Assembly: GCA_951799425.1 (NCBI GenBank)
Contig: OX637394.1
Location: forward strand, 1,933,501 to 1,997,500
Reading direction: 5' to 3'
DNA: 64,000 nucleotides
Source of the DNA: Ilex aquifolium
Lineage: Eukaryota > Streptophyta > Magnoliopsida > Aquifoliales > Aquifoliaceae
A program made the translations under genes and the position numbers. Positions 48,022-59,662 of this stretch are shown piece after piece. Each line of letters opens with the position of its first letter. Position 1 is the first letter of the stretch. The notes beneath the pieces were generated by a model that did not search any database, had not been told where the DNA came from, and worked only from the letters and a program-made list of their open reading frames with translations.

Positions 48022-49948
48022 TGAATAACCTTGTGTTTGTGAAAATGATTAGAATTTTTTAGAAGAAATACCGAAGTCGGAACATTTGCTTGGTGTAAGC
48101 AATGTAGACAAACCAAAGAAAAGTAAAATTTTCATGATGGTATTGCTCTAAAATCTGTTGTTATTAATTAAATAAATTCAATTGACAAACAGTTCTCAAA
48201 CAAGTGTTTGTAAGGGGTTCTAATACTTTGTTTTAGGACTTCCTTGAATGAATTTTAATGGACAAAAATACACAATACATAAAACTATTAATTCAGTCGA
48301 AAGAATTTCGGTTACAGAAAAGATTGGAATAGTAACTGTTTCTTAAAACTACTACTCCTTAAACTGTCCAAATTGTGGGTCCTATAAGGATTTGAATGTA
48401 TCATTCATCTTCTCTACGCGTGCCTTTTATAACCATTGTTATCGACGGTTTTTACTCTCATCAACGGTTACTAAATAATAACCTCCAAATAATTATTCCT
48501 TTTTCAAATATGACTCTAGCTCATCATCTCTCGCATTTCTTTAAATTCTACCACGTGATATCTTCTTAAATGTGAGATCCATTTAATCTTGCTACTATGG
48601 CAAGTTCATTAAATCATGTGCTGTTAAATTTCCTTTTTATACATGGCATTATATAAACTTTACAATATAATTTTAATTTATACCATGAGTCGAAAAAATA
48701 AATATTCCAAAATTTAAATGATTGGAACGAGTTTACACTATGCACAAAGAAGAAAGCATCTAATAAATGATATTGAAGACTTTAAGATTAATAGTTTTAT
48801 TCCAACGAAAGAAAATTGAAGTTTCCCTAACTATAAATTATACTTTACCTAATTTTAATGCTCGTGCATTTAGTATTCGTTTAAAAACCGAATTGTTATT
48901 GCGATTTGGAGGGTAGGGGGCATAAATGTCAAACTAACCTAACCCCTATTTATTGTCGTAGAAGTTGTTCATAGAAAAGATTATAGTTCTCGGGTAGCTA
49001 ATCAATTAATCGACCAAACCGGAAAAGCTTATGTGAAAATAAAAGAATAGAGTGAGTGAAAAGAGGGGAAGCCACTAAATGGAAGGCTTCGCGCGCTCGT
49101 TTTAATACTCATTTAGTAGATAGCGAGTGGAGTGCATAATCTTTTTTAAAGATAAGAGTGAGTACTACACGAGCTCTTACATTAAACTTATATCCAAAAG
49201 TGTGAATACAATCCTCATTGTCTCCCATCATATACCCCATTCTCGTTCTCTAATCGGTATTAGCTTCTATTAATACATGTTTGCCATTAATCAAAACAAG
49301 ATTTATTTTACTTTAAGTAGATGTTTAATAATCAGTATTAGATTCTATTACTTTAAGTAGATGTATGTCAGTGATTTGTGTTGTTCTTTGTTTCATGTAG
49401 TACAATCACATGCATTAAATGGTAAGTTAATATGTGGGTCGGGTCAACCAAAAACTTTGTTATAATCGATGATCATTGCATTTAAAACGTTTATGTACGA
49501 TCTGAAATTAAACTGTGCCAAGCAGGCCCGTAGCCTGTAGGTTGCGCACATGGACAATATAGTCATATTAAACAAAAACAACACCATAGCATTATGAACA
49601 AACCATTGATCTCCTAGTGACAAAAATGAAGTACTGATAAAGTTTGTGGTTATTAAGCTAGTAAAAATTGCAGCAGGAAACGTACACCCGAGGACTAGGG
49701 CTTTACGGAGCCATGAAACCGTCAGATTGACATCACTAAAATCTTCAAATCTTAGTGGAGAAAAGAAAAAATTGTAAACTCATACATTCTAAATTTAAAT
49801 TTTAACAATTTTTTTAAGGTCAAGTTATAAGATATTTATACTTTATGAATTTTTTAATCTCGACGTAAATAGTCTGTCTTTAACTAAATCGAATAAGATA
49901 TTAGTCGAGATGTGCATAAACTGACCTAGACTCTTCTAATAACAATAA

Positions 49949-49969
49949 TATATATATATATATATATAT
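49949..49969. repeat. (TA)n microsatellite
   Basis: About ten uninterrupted TA units. Confidence 0.9.
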
Positions 49970-50786
49970 TATTGAAATAATTGGTTTTTTTTGTAAAAAA
50001 TAATAGGGTCAAATTGATCTAACCATCTTTGTTCTTTGGGATATCTCAAATCACAGAGTAGGCTAATAAACAAGTCAAAACATAGAGGTACTAACCCCAA
50101 AGACTTTGTCATTCCATCTAACCCCGGAGGTTGGATTACTGTAATCTGGTTGCACTAAGTTGGCACAAGAGATGAATGACGTGGCTGACAGAGAGGGAAC
50201 CTTATGTGGGACCCATAGGCAGGTTTTACTTTTACAACCATCACTGTTGATTGTTTGGGTTTGATATGGGGTCCACAATGGGAGCGCTATTGTTGTTGGC
50301 TCATAAACAAGGAAGGAAAGCGATGTGGGTCCAAGGGACGGGGAGTGCGTACGTTAGTTAGCTGCGTTTTGTGGCCATCGAAGAAGCATATTACGCACAT
50401 GCAGCCGATTCTCCCTTACCACCGGTGGAAAAGACAATCCCACTGAGGAGCCTTGAATTCTGTCAAAATTTAATTAATATATAATTAAAATAAAAAATCA
50501 GAATTAAGAGGATTAAAGTGTAATTTATCCATCAATAATACTACAGTTTTATAGTGACATTCGCTATCAATAATTGAGAAAACTTTATTTTTCCTAAAAT
50601 AAATAATTGAGAGAAAGATCTGGCGAGTCAGAGTTAAACTATTTATGTCCTTGTTTCCTAAAAAAAAAAGCATATTCCCTTTATTCCATATTCTGCCAAC
50701 AACATTACTTTATGTCGTTGTTTATGTTTTATTAATTATTAATGTTATTATATGCATGAATGATTCAATTTAATAATAATGAAATA

Positions 50787-51250
50787 ACTGGGGGTGTCAA
50801 CTGTGTCAGGTAAAGTGGATTTGTGTCGGGTCTCGTTTGAAAAATTATTCAACCCGTACATGACTTATTTCATTTATTAAATGGGTGAAAATCTACAAAT
50901 CGAACACGATTTATTTATTAAACGAGTTATCCGACACAACTCATTTAATCTGTTTAATAAAATTATTAAAAAGCATATATTATTTTGATTAAATCTTTTT
51001 TGAATAATTATTAATTTATTATTATATTAATTTAAATTAACGAGTAAGCATGTGATAAACAAGTTGATGTATTTCACCTGAACACGACTCAGTTATTAAA
51101 CAGGTCTTGCAAGTCTACATGTCCTGGTTATCACATATATCCGTTAAGACATCACCCAAACTCATTTAATTCCGTGTCAATTAATCGTGTTGTACCACAT
51201 TTTGATAAGCCTAATCATTTGCGCATCGAGTCATTTCTTATTATGTCAAG
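50787..51250. mobile_element. Decayed DNA element with GTGTCGGGT/ACCCG/GACAC motifs
   Basis: The left edge GGGGGTGTCAACTGTGTCAG is followed by many TGTCGGGT, ACCCGTAC, GACACAACTCATTTAAT and CGTGTT words spread over about 450 bp, partly in inverted order. Similar words recur at 36225-36400 and 55890-56370. The right end is not resolved. Confidence 0.4.
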
Positions 51251-52662
51251 TTTTCATTAAAGGATATCGATACTATTGTCTAGTCATATGTCTCACAAAA
51301 TTAGCAACAAATGTGTTTCAAAATACGATAATGAGACGAGTCCTATTCATTTGATGATTATCTTTAATTCAAAATTTATCCTCTACCAAACAGTCAAACA
51401 ACAATACTTTCATGCAAATGGAATTTTTTTTAATTATTATTTATTTTTGCTTCATCCCTATAAGAATCATGCATGAGTTACATAATTTTTTAATAATATA
51501 ATAATATATTTGTCACAAGAGAATAGCATTCCTGACTCGTGTAGAGGAGTTCGCCCCTCCCCCTTTTTCTAAGGGAATAATCTTATTATATTTTAATTCA
51601 CCAAAGAAGTTTTTTTTTTAGCAGCTAGGTGAAAGTGAATTAAAGATAATACTACAGTTGTGGGTTCGAATATCGTGTTTCATAGGATATTCTAGTTTTT
51701 ATCTGTAAAAATATCATCACGTCATTTTATCCTTAAAAATCGCATAAAAAATTTAAACCATGTCGAATCATATGTGTTATATGTAGGTGGTAAAGTGGGC
51801 ATTCACCCTAGGTTCCAAGGGACAAGAATAAAATGTAAAGATAACTGCTACATATAAGGCTATCAATGACGTCCCGTGTAATGCACGATATTTTCAATAT
51901 CTTCTATCACAATCTTACCTTCTCTATTGTCACCCTCACTTCCACCCCAGCTCAATCCGAGTATTATTAAAAATTATTTATTATTGTACTAAATAAAAGA
52001 GAATGAAAAATATAAAGATAAGATTCTAAACAAACCAAAATGACCCAAAAAGTGGGACCCAACATGCAAAGGCCTTATTCTATTTACCACTTCAAGCAAA
52101 AAGTCAAGGGGTGCACATGAGAAAGAGGCCCATCATTTTAAAAGTTTCTAAAAAGTGCACAAAATTGGATGGAGACCACAACACGACCACTAAGCTTAAA
52201 ACAAACGCCTTGTACAAAGATAGTCAAATTGCAACCTCTTTTTACAAACATTTCACTATATGCCAATAATTTTTTTGTTATAAAATCTATTAGAACATAA
52301 TCAATTTAAACCACAAACACGATTAGAACATTTCATAAATCTCTCAATAATTGTTTTTTTATTATTAGTACAAAAAATTATCAGAGTACGTAATCAATTT
52401 AAAACCAAAAACATGTATTTATAGAAGGTCACGAATGTGTATTTTTTATTTTTTTTGGGATTATAAGATATCTGAATTTCTTAAAATATGTGATTTGTTC
52501 TATACAACTTTAAAGAAATATTTGTACTTAAATTTGACCTACTAATTTACATTGTAAGGCAAAAAAAACCGTATCAAATGTCATTTTGTGACACTATTTG
52601 ATAGACAACGATATTTTTACATTACATAGAAAGGGTAGGAGCATCGAACCAATAACCTGTCA

Positions 52663-52750
52663 TTTCATTGTGGAGGACTTTAACCATTCGGATACGACAT
52701 TAGTCTTTTCATTGTGGAGGACTTTAACCATTCGGATAGGACATTAGTCT
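52663..52750 (+). repeat. 44-bp tandem duplication
   Basis: Two adjacent 44-base copies contain GTGGAGGACTTTAACCATTC. They differ at one base (GATACGAC versus GATAGGAC). Confidence 0.92.
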
Positions 52751-52803
52751 TTACTTACTAAGTTTTTAAGTTCTCATAGTCAGAATTACAAGTCTTAGCA
52801 AAT

Positions 52804-53207
52804 CATTTAGGCACTGTTTAATTTGCGTTATAAAAAATAGTATTCGAAAATTATTATTGGAAAAAGTTTTAGAAAAGTGGTGTTTTTTGGTTTTTGTATC
52901 GCAGAATTGTTTGGTTATATGATTCTAAAAACAGTTCTACGAAATAAAAAATAATAAAACTTGTTTGGATAATAACCCATAAAACAATGAAAACAAAAAT
53001 GTGACGGTAGTAGAAGTGTTTTTTAAATTCTAAAAAAATTGTTTCTAAAAATACACAAAACAGTACTAACTTGTTCTCTAAATCTACTTACTTTTTGTTC
53101 TCAGTGTTCAAAAAACAATAACAAAAAACAGTTAACTAAATAACTTTTCTCTCAAAAACTATTTCCAAAAACAGAAAACGGTTTTTGAGATGCAAACTAA
53201 AAAAAGT
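52804..53207. mobile_element. DNA element related to that at 20977-22031
   Basis: The left end GGCACTGTTTAATTTGCGT and the right end, in reverse complement AGTTTGCATCTCAAAAACCG, match the GGCCTGTTTGGTTTGCATCT end of the nested PIEZO-intron element. Both share internal TGTTTGGTTATAT and TGTTTGGATAATAACCCA-like blocks. It is about 400 bp long and non-coding. Confidence 0.55.
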
Positions 53208-55001
53208 CTTATACTTCTCTCTCTCTCCACTGTGTGTGTATGTGCGCGCGCGTTTAAATAACTCTAATGGGCATTTTGATGGGCGTCCTTAACTTTTTTG
53301 TAGGTTAGGGAGTCTGAGGACGGTATAGAATCATTTGGACAACTCATCATATGGACCATGCAAAATTGGGAGATGGATTTTCCTTCTGGCCTTTGCTAAA
53401 GCATATTTATATATTCTCCAGGCACCAAGTGGTTCCATCATACACATCACAACATTCACAGCAAAAATTTGTGAAACAAAGATTACTGTCTTATAATTTA
53501 CCATTTATCGTGTCATTCGTACGAGGGGCTATATACGTGCTAATCTATTTTGTATCAAATGTCTCTGAAAGGACGCTTCATGTATTTCACTAACAAGGCT
53601 TAGCCAAATTAAAAAGAAAAAGGTAATATGGGTGTGATTCGATCGTGCACCAAACTGAAAGTAGCAAGAGTTGTCACTGGAATGAATCGGCAAAGTTCAA
53701 ATTTTTGGTAAACTACGAGATGCATAATTGACTATTGTACGAGTTCATTGAATGTCAATGTATTAGTTGGAATTGGTCACTATACATTTATGGAATGATG
53801 TAGACACATATTTGGACTTAAGGTTGGTAGTTATTTCATTAAAATTGTATTTGTCTCTGTCTTTTATTCAAACACCTGGAAGGGGCAAGTTAGGTTGTAT
53901 GAATCTAAAAAAGCCAAGTCATGGGTTTTAAGCTTTAAAATAAAGTTACTTTTGAACCACTTTAAAAATAGACAATTATGTAAAGCAAGGGAGTGAGGAT
54001 CATCGTCATCAAAATCTCATGTTTTGATAGGAACAGCTTTGGAAATTTCAGAAATGAATATGTTGACAAAACCAAACACATCACAGTTGGCTTTCCCTAT
54101 TGGCCTCCAAATCATAATCAGGTGTGTGTTTGTATATGCCTCCATGTTCCATTATGTGCACTTGTTTGGACATAAAATAAATAAATCGAATGAATATTTA
54201 ATGTATTGACATCTAATAATCTGAATGCACTAAGAAGATACTACGAGGTAGAAATTGAAAAAATGCGGGACAAGATCAGTCACAACCATGTTTAAAAAAA
54301 AAATAACTAACTAGAGATTACTATTCAGTAGAAGCAAATCCGTCGAAGATAATGGCTATAAAGAGTATATAATGGAGAATATGAAAGATACACTCAAATT
54401 CCCCACAAGACCCACGATTTGGACATTTTTAAAAGTAGTTTTAAGTTAATTTTAGAAAGCAATTACTACTGCATTAAAAGTTGTTAATCAGTCTTTTTTC
54501 ATAACCGAAGTCCCTTCGATTGAATTAATAAAAGAATTGTTCTTTTATTAGTTCCCTGCACTGTACGTTAATTCACTATTTTCATCCAAAGAAATCTTGA
54601 AATAAGACATTTGAACCCCTCAGAAACAATCGCCTGAAAATTGTCTGTCGATTGGGATCTTTCCGTCGATCTCAACAGATTTTGCAGCAACAACACTAAA
54701 GAATTAAGATTGACAATTCTTAATATGATTGACAAAAAACCGACACAAAGTTACCGATGGAATTAATATTCCAGTCCATCAACAAATAGGAAATGATGGT
54801 AAATCTCATGGTTTCTTTAATCTATATGGAATGATTAATAACTTTATTTATAGAGGTGAACTAGGAAACAGAAAATACTGGGAGTTGCCAGAACTACTAT
54901 CTTTGTGCCTGTAGTGTACCTTCTCCAAAAACAGAAACAGGGCAAGTTCAATTTAGGCCAAAAGTATTATCATATCCCACCCACCTTGAAGCTGTATCTC
55001 T

Positions 55002-55052
55002 CCCCACACCCTCACCCTCACCCCCACCCCCACGCCACCCCACCCCACCCCA
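55002..55052 (-). other. G-quadruplex-prone tract
   Basis: The minus strand is a run of GGGGT, GGGGGT and GAGGGT units with at least eight G-runs of three or more in 51 bases. Loops are one to three bases. It lies in gene-poor DNA, so no promoter role can be assigned. Confidence 0.8.
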
Positions 55053-55544
55053 TGACAGAAGTGAACAGATTAGTAAGTGTAATACCCCATCATCTTTCAA
55101 AATATTTGAACATGAGTAATGCCCCAACAAAATTTCCAAACTGACAAAACAACTTTACTATCTCCATTGAGTGTGAGTTGGGCTTTATGATCACTACTCA
55201 TGTCACATGCACCTAAATCAGTAGTTGTGTCCAAAACTACAGTATGTCATATGATACGATTTAGATCGAGAATGTTATATGATCACAAACGAAGTTTTTT
55301 TCTTCTTTTTTTATGTACGACGACAACGGAGGAGAACTCAAATATGGGTGATCCGTAGAATTTGAGTTATAATATCCGTAGAATTTTTTTTTATGTACAA
55401 TAATAAGGAAGAGGAATTCAAACCAGGGGTGTCTCAATTTGACTTGCAAATAAATTGTGCACAAAGCTGAGAGCAGCCATTTGACAAAAGTCATGATTCA
55501 TGTAGTGTTGCATAATTGTGTCAGTCATTGTATCAACTGTTTTG

Positions 55545-55584
55545 TATATATACATACACACACACACACATATATATATATATG
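55545..55584. repeat. Compound (CA)n(TA)n microsatellite
   Basis: TATATACATACACACACA runs directly into a (TA)n block. Confidence 0.9.
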
Positions 55585-57211
55585 CAGCCAACAACCACTA
55601 AGGTTGTGGGTGACAACATATTGGGGGAGTTGGTCAATGAATGACATGGGTTAACATGCTGCTTGATCAATGACATTTACAAAATTGTATGTCAATTCAA
55701 CGCCGTAATATACAGGACTATGAAACATACACACCACATATCTATCTATCAATATATTGATAGCGATGTAATACCTCGCTTTGAGCTCCAAACCCCATCT
55801 CTTTTTTCCTAAATATTTGGTCTTTTTTGTATTTTTAAAAAGTTTAAGAGATTTTACCAGATAGGTAGTCTTTACTTATCAAAAAAAAAATCGGGTAGTT
55901 AACTCGGCAGAGTCGTGAAATAAATAAATTGATTTGTGTTTAACCCATAAACTCGTTTCAACTCATTTAACTTATTAACAGTGACACTATAAATTCCCAA
56001 AAAAAAAAAAAAATAGGTCTCTCAGCTTCTGCCTCACCTCAAAAATGGTGATTTCTTTGATATTCGTTGTTGTGCACACACTTTTTTGTTCAGACACGAT
56101 TTATTGTTATAATAAATAAGTGAAACATATGTAATGTATGGTGAGTTGATGATTTTTTGTGTGGACTCAAAAACTATAACTGATTCTCTTATTTAGCGGG
56201 TGACACATCGACTGTGCCGAGTAACTCGTCTAATAAATAAGTTGTGTATGAGTGTGATAGTTGGACCCGTTTATATAAACGAATGGAGTATAGATGGAGG
56301 ATTTTTTGACGCGAATCTGTTCCACCCGACATAATACCGTTTCACCCGACACGATAGTCAGACCTATGTGTAGGATGTGGTCAAATATATTTGAAGTATT
56401 TTTGTTTGGTTAAATATATACTAGTTAATTTTCAGTGATCCCTCAATGTTAAAGGCCTTTAATATAAGTTTTTTTGTTCCAATAGTGATGTAGACGAGTG
56501 ACATATATTTTGATGCTTTATTTGAACGTGGTCAATCTCGTTTAGTTAGGAAATTCTATAATATTTTATTTTATTTTTAAATGTAATTAAGAAATTATTT
56601 TATTTTTATTTTTTGATTAAATTATAATTTTTTTTCCCTTAATTTATTTAAAATTCTAGTTTCCTAGTTATTTTAGGGTTTCTACTACTATTTAAAGTCT
56701 TGTAAACCTTAGGACAAAACAATTTTGGATGAATTAATAATTTTAAGAGAGTTTTCTCAATTCTTCCTAATTATTATGGTATTCGTAAAAATCAACAGAT
56801 TTATTGAAACTTTTAGAATTGATATTCTTCGTGATTCAACAAGCCTAGAATAGAATTCTAAACCAGTATTTATGTGTAAATTAACAGTTTAATTTCATTT
56901 ACTCCTTTCATTCATTATATCTTTATTTCTACCCGTTTTCCTGCATCAAATAATTACCAACTTTCAGTGCTTGTAGCTACATTGCTTGATTAGGATTCTC
57001 TTATTCATGACAAAATGGGGTGCAAGAATATCAATATATCTTATTTTGATTGATAAATATACTCTCTTTCACATCTTATATTGGTTTTTCTTGACTAGGA
57101 TATAAAAACCAATAACACAAACGACTTCACCTTAGTTAATACTCACCATATTCATAAATTCTTATACCAGTCCTTGATGCTATACTCATCTTGTTCATAT
57201 TCTCTCTGTTT

Positions 57212-58255
57212 TCATTTAAAAGACACACTCTTCCCACCATCAACAGTTGATGTAGTCCCCATCTTAATTTTCGCGCGATTAATATAATTAGAAACCTTGT
57301 CATTCAGACTGTCTAGCCTTGAGGCACTCCTTCCACCACCAACATTTGATGAAGTTCTCATTTTATTCTTCACTCGGTCGATATAATCAGAGAACTTGTC
57401 ATTCACATTGTCATGTCTCAGTTTCTTCCCTTCTTCTCCTTTATCTTTGGGTGGCTCATCTTTAGGAACAACAACTCCCATACCTGGTGAAGCTGTCTCT
57501 ACCTTTGGCTTGAGCCTCTCGTCTTGCATATGGGGTTTTGCAGGTTCAAGCTTTGATGTTGCCTTGGTTCCTTGGTCATGAACTTTAGCTACAACTGTGT
57601 TGGAAGAAGGAGCAATCTCAACCTTGTGCCCGGGTTTCTCCGAGCCAACAACAGGAGGCTTAGCATGGCTCTTTGAACTGATTTCAACCACTTGGCCATG
57701 ACCTGGTCCAACAACAACTTCCTTCTCTGGTTGAGCCAGATCGGCTTTAGACTTTAGTTTCTCAAAGGCTGAAACTGGGGATGGTGGAAGTTCATACCTT
57801 GAAGCAACTTTAGGCAGCTGGCCATGACCTTGCCCGGCCATTTTTGGCGGTGCAGTCGTCTCTAGAGTAGGCTTGGTCTGGCTTGCTGGTACAATCTTCA
57901 AAGAAACATTAGCCTCTTGCCCTTTTTTTTGAATGGGAGCATGTAGATTTGCCTTCTTTTGTTGTTCACTTGATAGAGATGACATAACAGATGGATCAAA
58001 CTCAATGGGAATAATCACTTCACCTGAAAAACTTGGTGGCTTTTGCAGGACAACTGGTTTGGTCTGGGACATATGGGCTCTAGCAGTGTGATCAGAGGTT
58101 GGTAGTGACCAAGTTGGAGCATTGCCGGCGGCAGGTACAGAGCTCTGCTGGGACTGTGAAATGCTACGAATTTTTCTAAGAGCAGGACATACAGTCAATG
58201 CATTGTAAATTTTTTCACACACCCCATTGGAATTACTGGTCTGGTTGTCTGCCAT
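57212..58255 (-). CDS. Unrecognised low-complexity plant protein with C-terminal repeat, 347 aa
   Basis: A single-exon frame with ATG at 58255 and TGA at 57212-57214. The N-terminus (MADNQTSNSNGVCEKIYNAL) is followed by a short helix (LTVCPALRKIRSI). The middle is Pro/Lys/Ser-rich with degenerate repeats around QGHGQ, GPGHGQ and KPGHKV, probably disordered. The C-terminus has two tandem units of about 37 residues, NVNDKFSDYIDRVKNKM and SLNDKVSNYINRAKIKM, each followed by a Gly/Ser stretch. The same core, N-[DE]-K-x-x-x-[YF]-I-x-R-x-[KR]-x-x-M, ends the protein at 33436-34134. There are no membrane segments. I do not recognise the family. It is accepted as a gene for its length, coherent composition and repeated motif. 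Confidence 0.75.
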   Translation of the reverse strand: MADNQTSNSNGVCEKIYNALTVCPALRKIRSISQSQQSSVPAAGNAPTWSLPTSDHTARAHMSQTKPVVLQKPPSFSGEVIIPIEFDPSVMSSLSSEQQKKANLHAPIQKKGQEANVSLKIVPASQTKPTLETTAPPKMAGQGHGQLPKVASRYELPPSPVSAFEKLKSKADLAQPEKEVVVGPGHGQVVEISSKSHAKPPVVGSEKPGHKVEIAPSSNTVVAKVHDQGTKATSKLEPAKPHMQDERLKPKVETASPGMGVVVPKDEPPKDKGEEGKKLRHDNVNDKFSDYIDRVKNKMRTSSNVGGGRSASRLDSLNDKVSNYINRAKIKMGTTSTVDGGKSVSFK

Positions 58256-59662
58256 TGTTGGGTTGCAAGGTATCCAAGTGGTTTTCAGATATAGGAACTA
58301 AGAGACTTGACACAATTTAAAGAGAAGAAGATAGTGATGACCAGGAAGCTGAGTCATTTTTTTCTCATATGAAAGCCAGTTATCATGTGAAAGCTAGACA
58401 AAGATGCAAACAATTCAAAGGGGGAATTATGCTAAGATTCTCTAGAGAGAGAGAGAGAGAGAGAGAGAGTTTTCCAATTTATCTGAGTAATATAATGGTT
58501 AGGGATCATATTCCAACTTTCCAGATAGCTCATTTTCTCTCAAAGAGGTATCAAAGATGATTGGATTAAATGCTTCTGAGCTGTTTCACACAGCACGGCC
58601 TCTGATGTTTTAGAAAAGAAATGGAAAGTACACATGGGTGACTAGTAAGATTCTAGGTGGTATCAGATTCATTGCCCTCAAAGTCTAATTTCCAACCAAA
58701 TCATGGTTGTGGGAATCTCATAATTACATTGGGTATGCTCCTGATCTGGAACTAGAATTCCATGGATGTTCGCAAGGTTGGTTCTAAATGAACCGATCCA
58801 TATTCTTCAGATTAAAGCTTGTTCAAGTTCATTCATTTGTAAAACAAACTAAACTCTATTTCAGTTTTGAAGCTCATCCAATAAATGAACCGAGGCTCAG
58901 TAATGACATGTCCTCGAACACAATCTTGAGCTTGGTCTGATTAATCCAACGAGCCAAATCCAAGTTCCGAGAAAAAAACTAACAAACCTAGATTCAACAA
59001 GATATTTGAATCTCGTCACGGTACTAATTTTCTTGAGTTCTCCGTGCAAGTGAACAAATTGAGCCCGAACAGTGTGCCCAACTCGGTTTGATTCATTTGC
59101 ACCTCTGCGCATGTAAGCCTAGCAGTTTAATGGTTCTTTAAAAGAATTAAATTTATCTGTGGACTAGAAACGTGTTTTAAGCCTAAACAATGTCTTTGCT
59201 AGTAGAAATTCTCAAACTATCACTCTATTAAGCTGATCCCCAACTTAATGCTTCTAAAAAAACAAACTAGACTCTGCCACAGGCTATTCAAAACCAAATG
59301 AGAGCACAGAAACATGACCAAGCAGAAAAGGAACGACAAATAAGGCTTATAGACATAAATCACATCAACTTTAGAAAGAGATCCACTGTACATAGTTTAC
59401 AAAGGTAAGAGAAAATTTCAGAAGAGCCTGTCGATAATCTGCACACAAGTCAACTGTACTCGTAAAATTTCTCAAAGAAAAAGAAAAAGAACTTCTAAAA
59501 CTTCAACATGCAATGGCCATACTGCGTGTCCAATAAGAATCTTGAACTATGTAACGAAGTTCCATTGCCATCATAAAGCGGGATTCAGACATTCAAATTC
59601 ACCCCAAGCTTCAGCTTTCAGGTGTCCTAGTCGATGGTGGCTATCCAACCTCAAAACCTAGT
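58256..59662. other. Intergenic region between the unknown gene and the SP1-like gene
   Basis: It contains a (GA)13 run (58444-58469), promoter-side sequence of the unknown gene and the 3' flank of the SP1-like gene. Around 58770-59110, GAGCCAA, AACCGAG and GAACAAAT-type words suggest an old DNA element, but no ends could be fixed. Confidence 0.5.
58444..58469. repeat. (AG)13 microsatellite upstream of the unknown gene
   Basis: Thirteen uninterrupted AG units about 190 bases 5' of the start codon at 58255. It reads CT-rich in the gene's sense. Confidence 0.93.

Larger units (their letters stand above)
47104..57211. other. Ten-kilobase gene-poor region
   Basis: No convincing coding gene or RNA gene is seen. 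It holds a hAT MITE (47324-48021), a (TA)n run (49949-49969), decayed elements at 50787-51250 and 55985-56370, a 44-bp tandem duplication (52663-52750), a transposon at 52804-53207, a G-quadruplex motif (55002-55052) and a CA/TA microsatellite (55545-55584). Open frames here are short and of non-coding composition. Confidence 0.6.

Noticed and set aside
51640-51700. Possible tRNA or SINE promoter (GGGTTCGAATATC)
   Set aside because: It looks like a B box, but no A box, cloverleaf or CCA-side pairing could be fitted.
58770-59110. Possible DNA transposon with GAGCC/GGCTC words
   Set aside because: Ends and target duplication could not be located.
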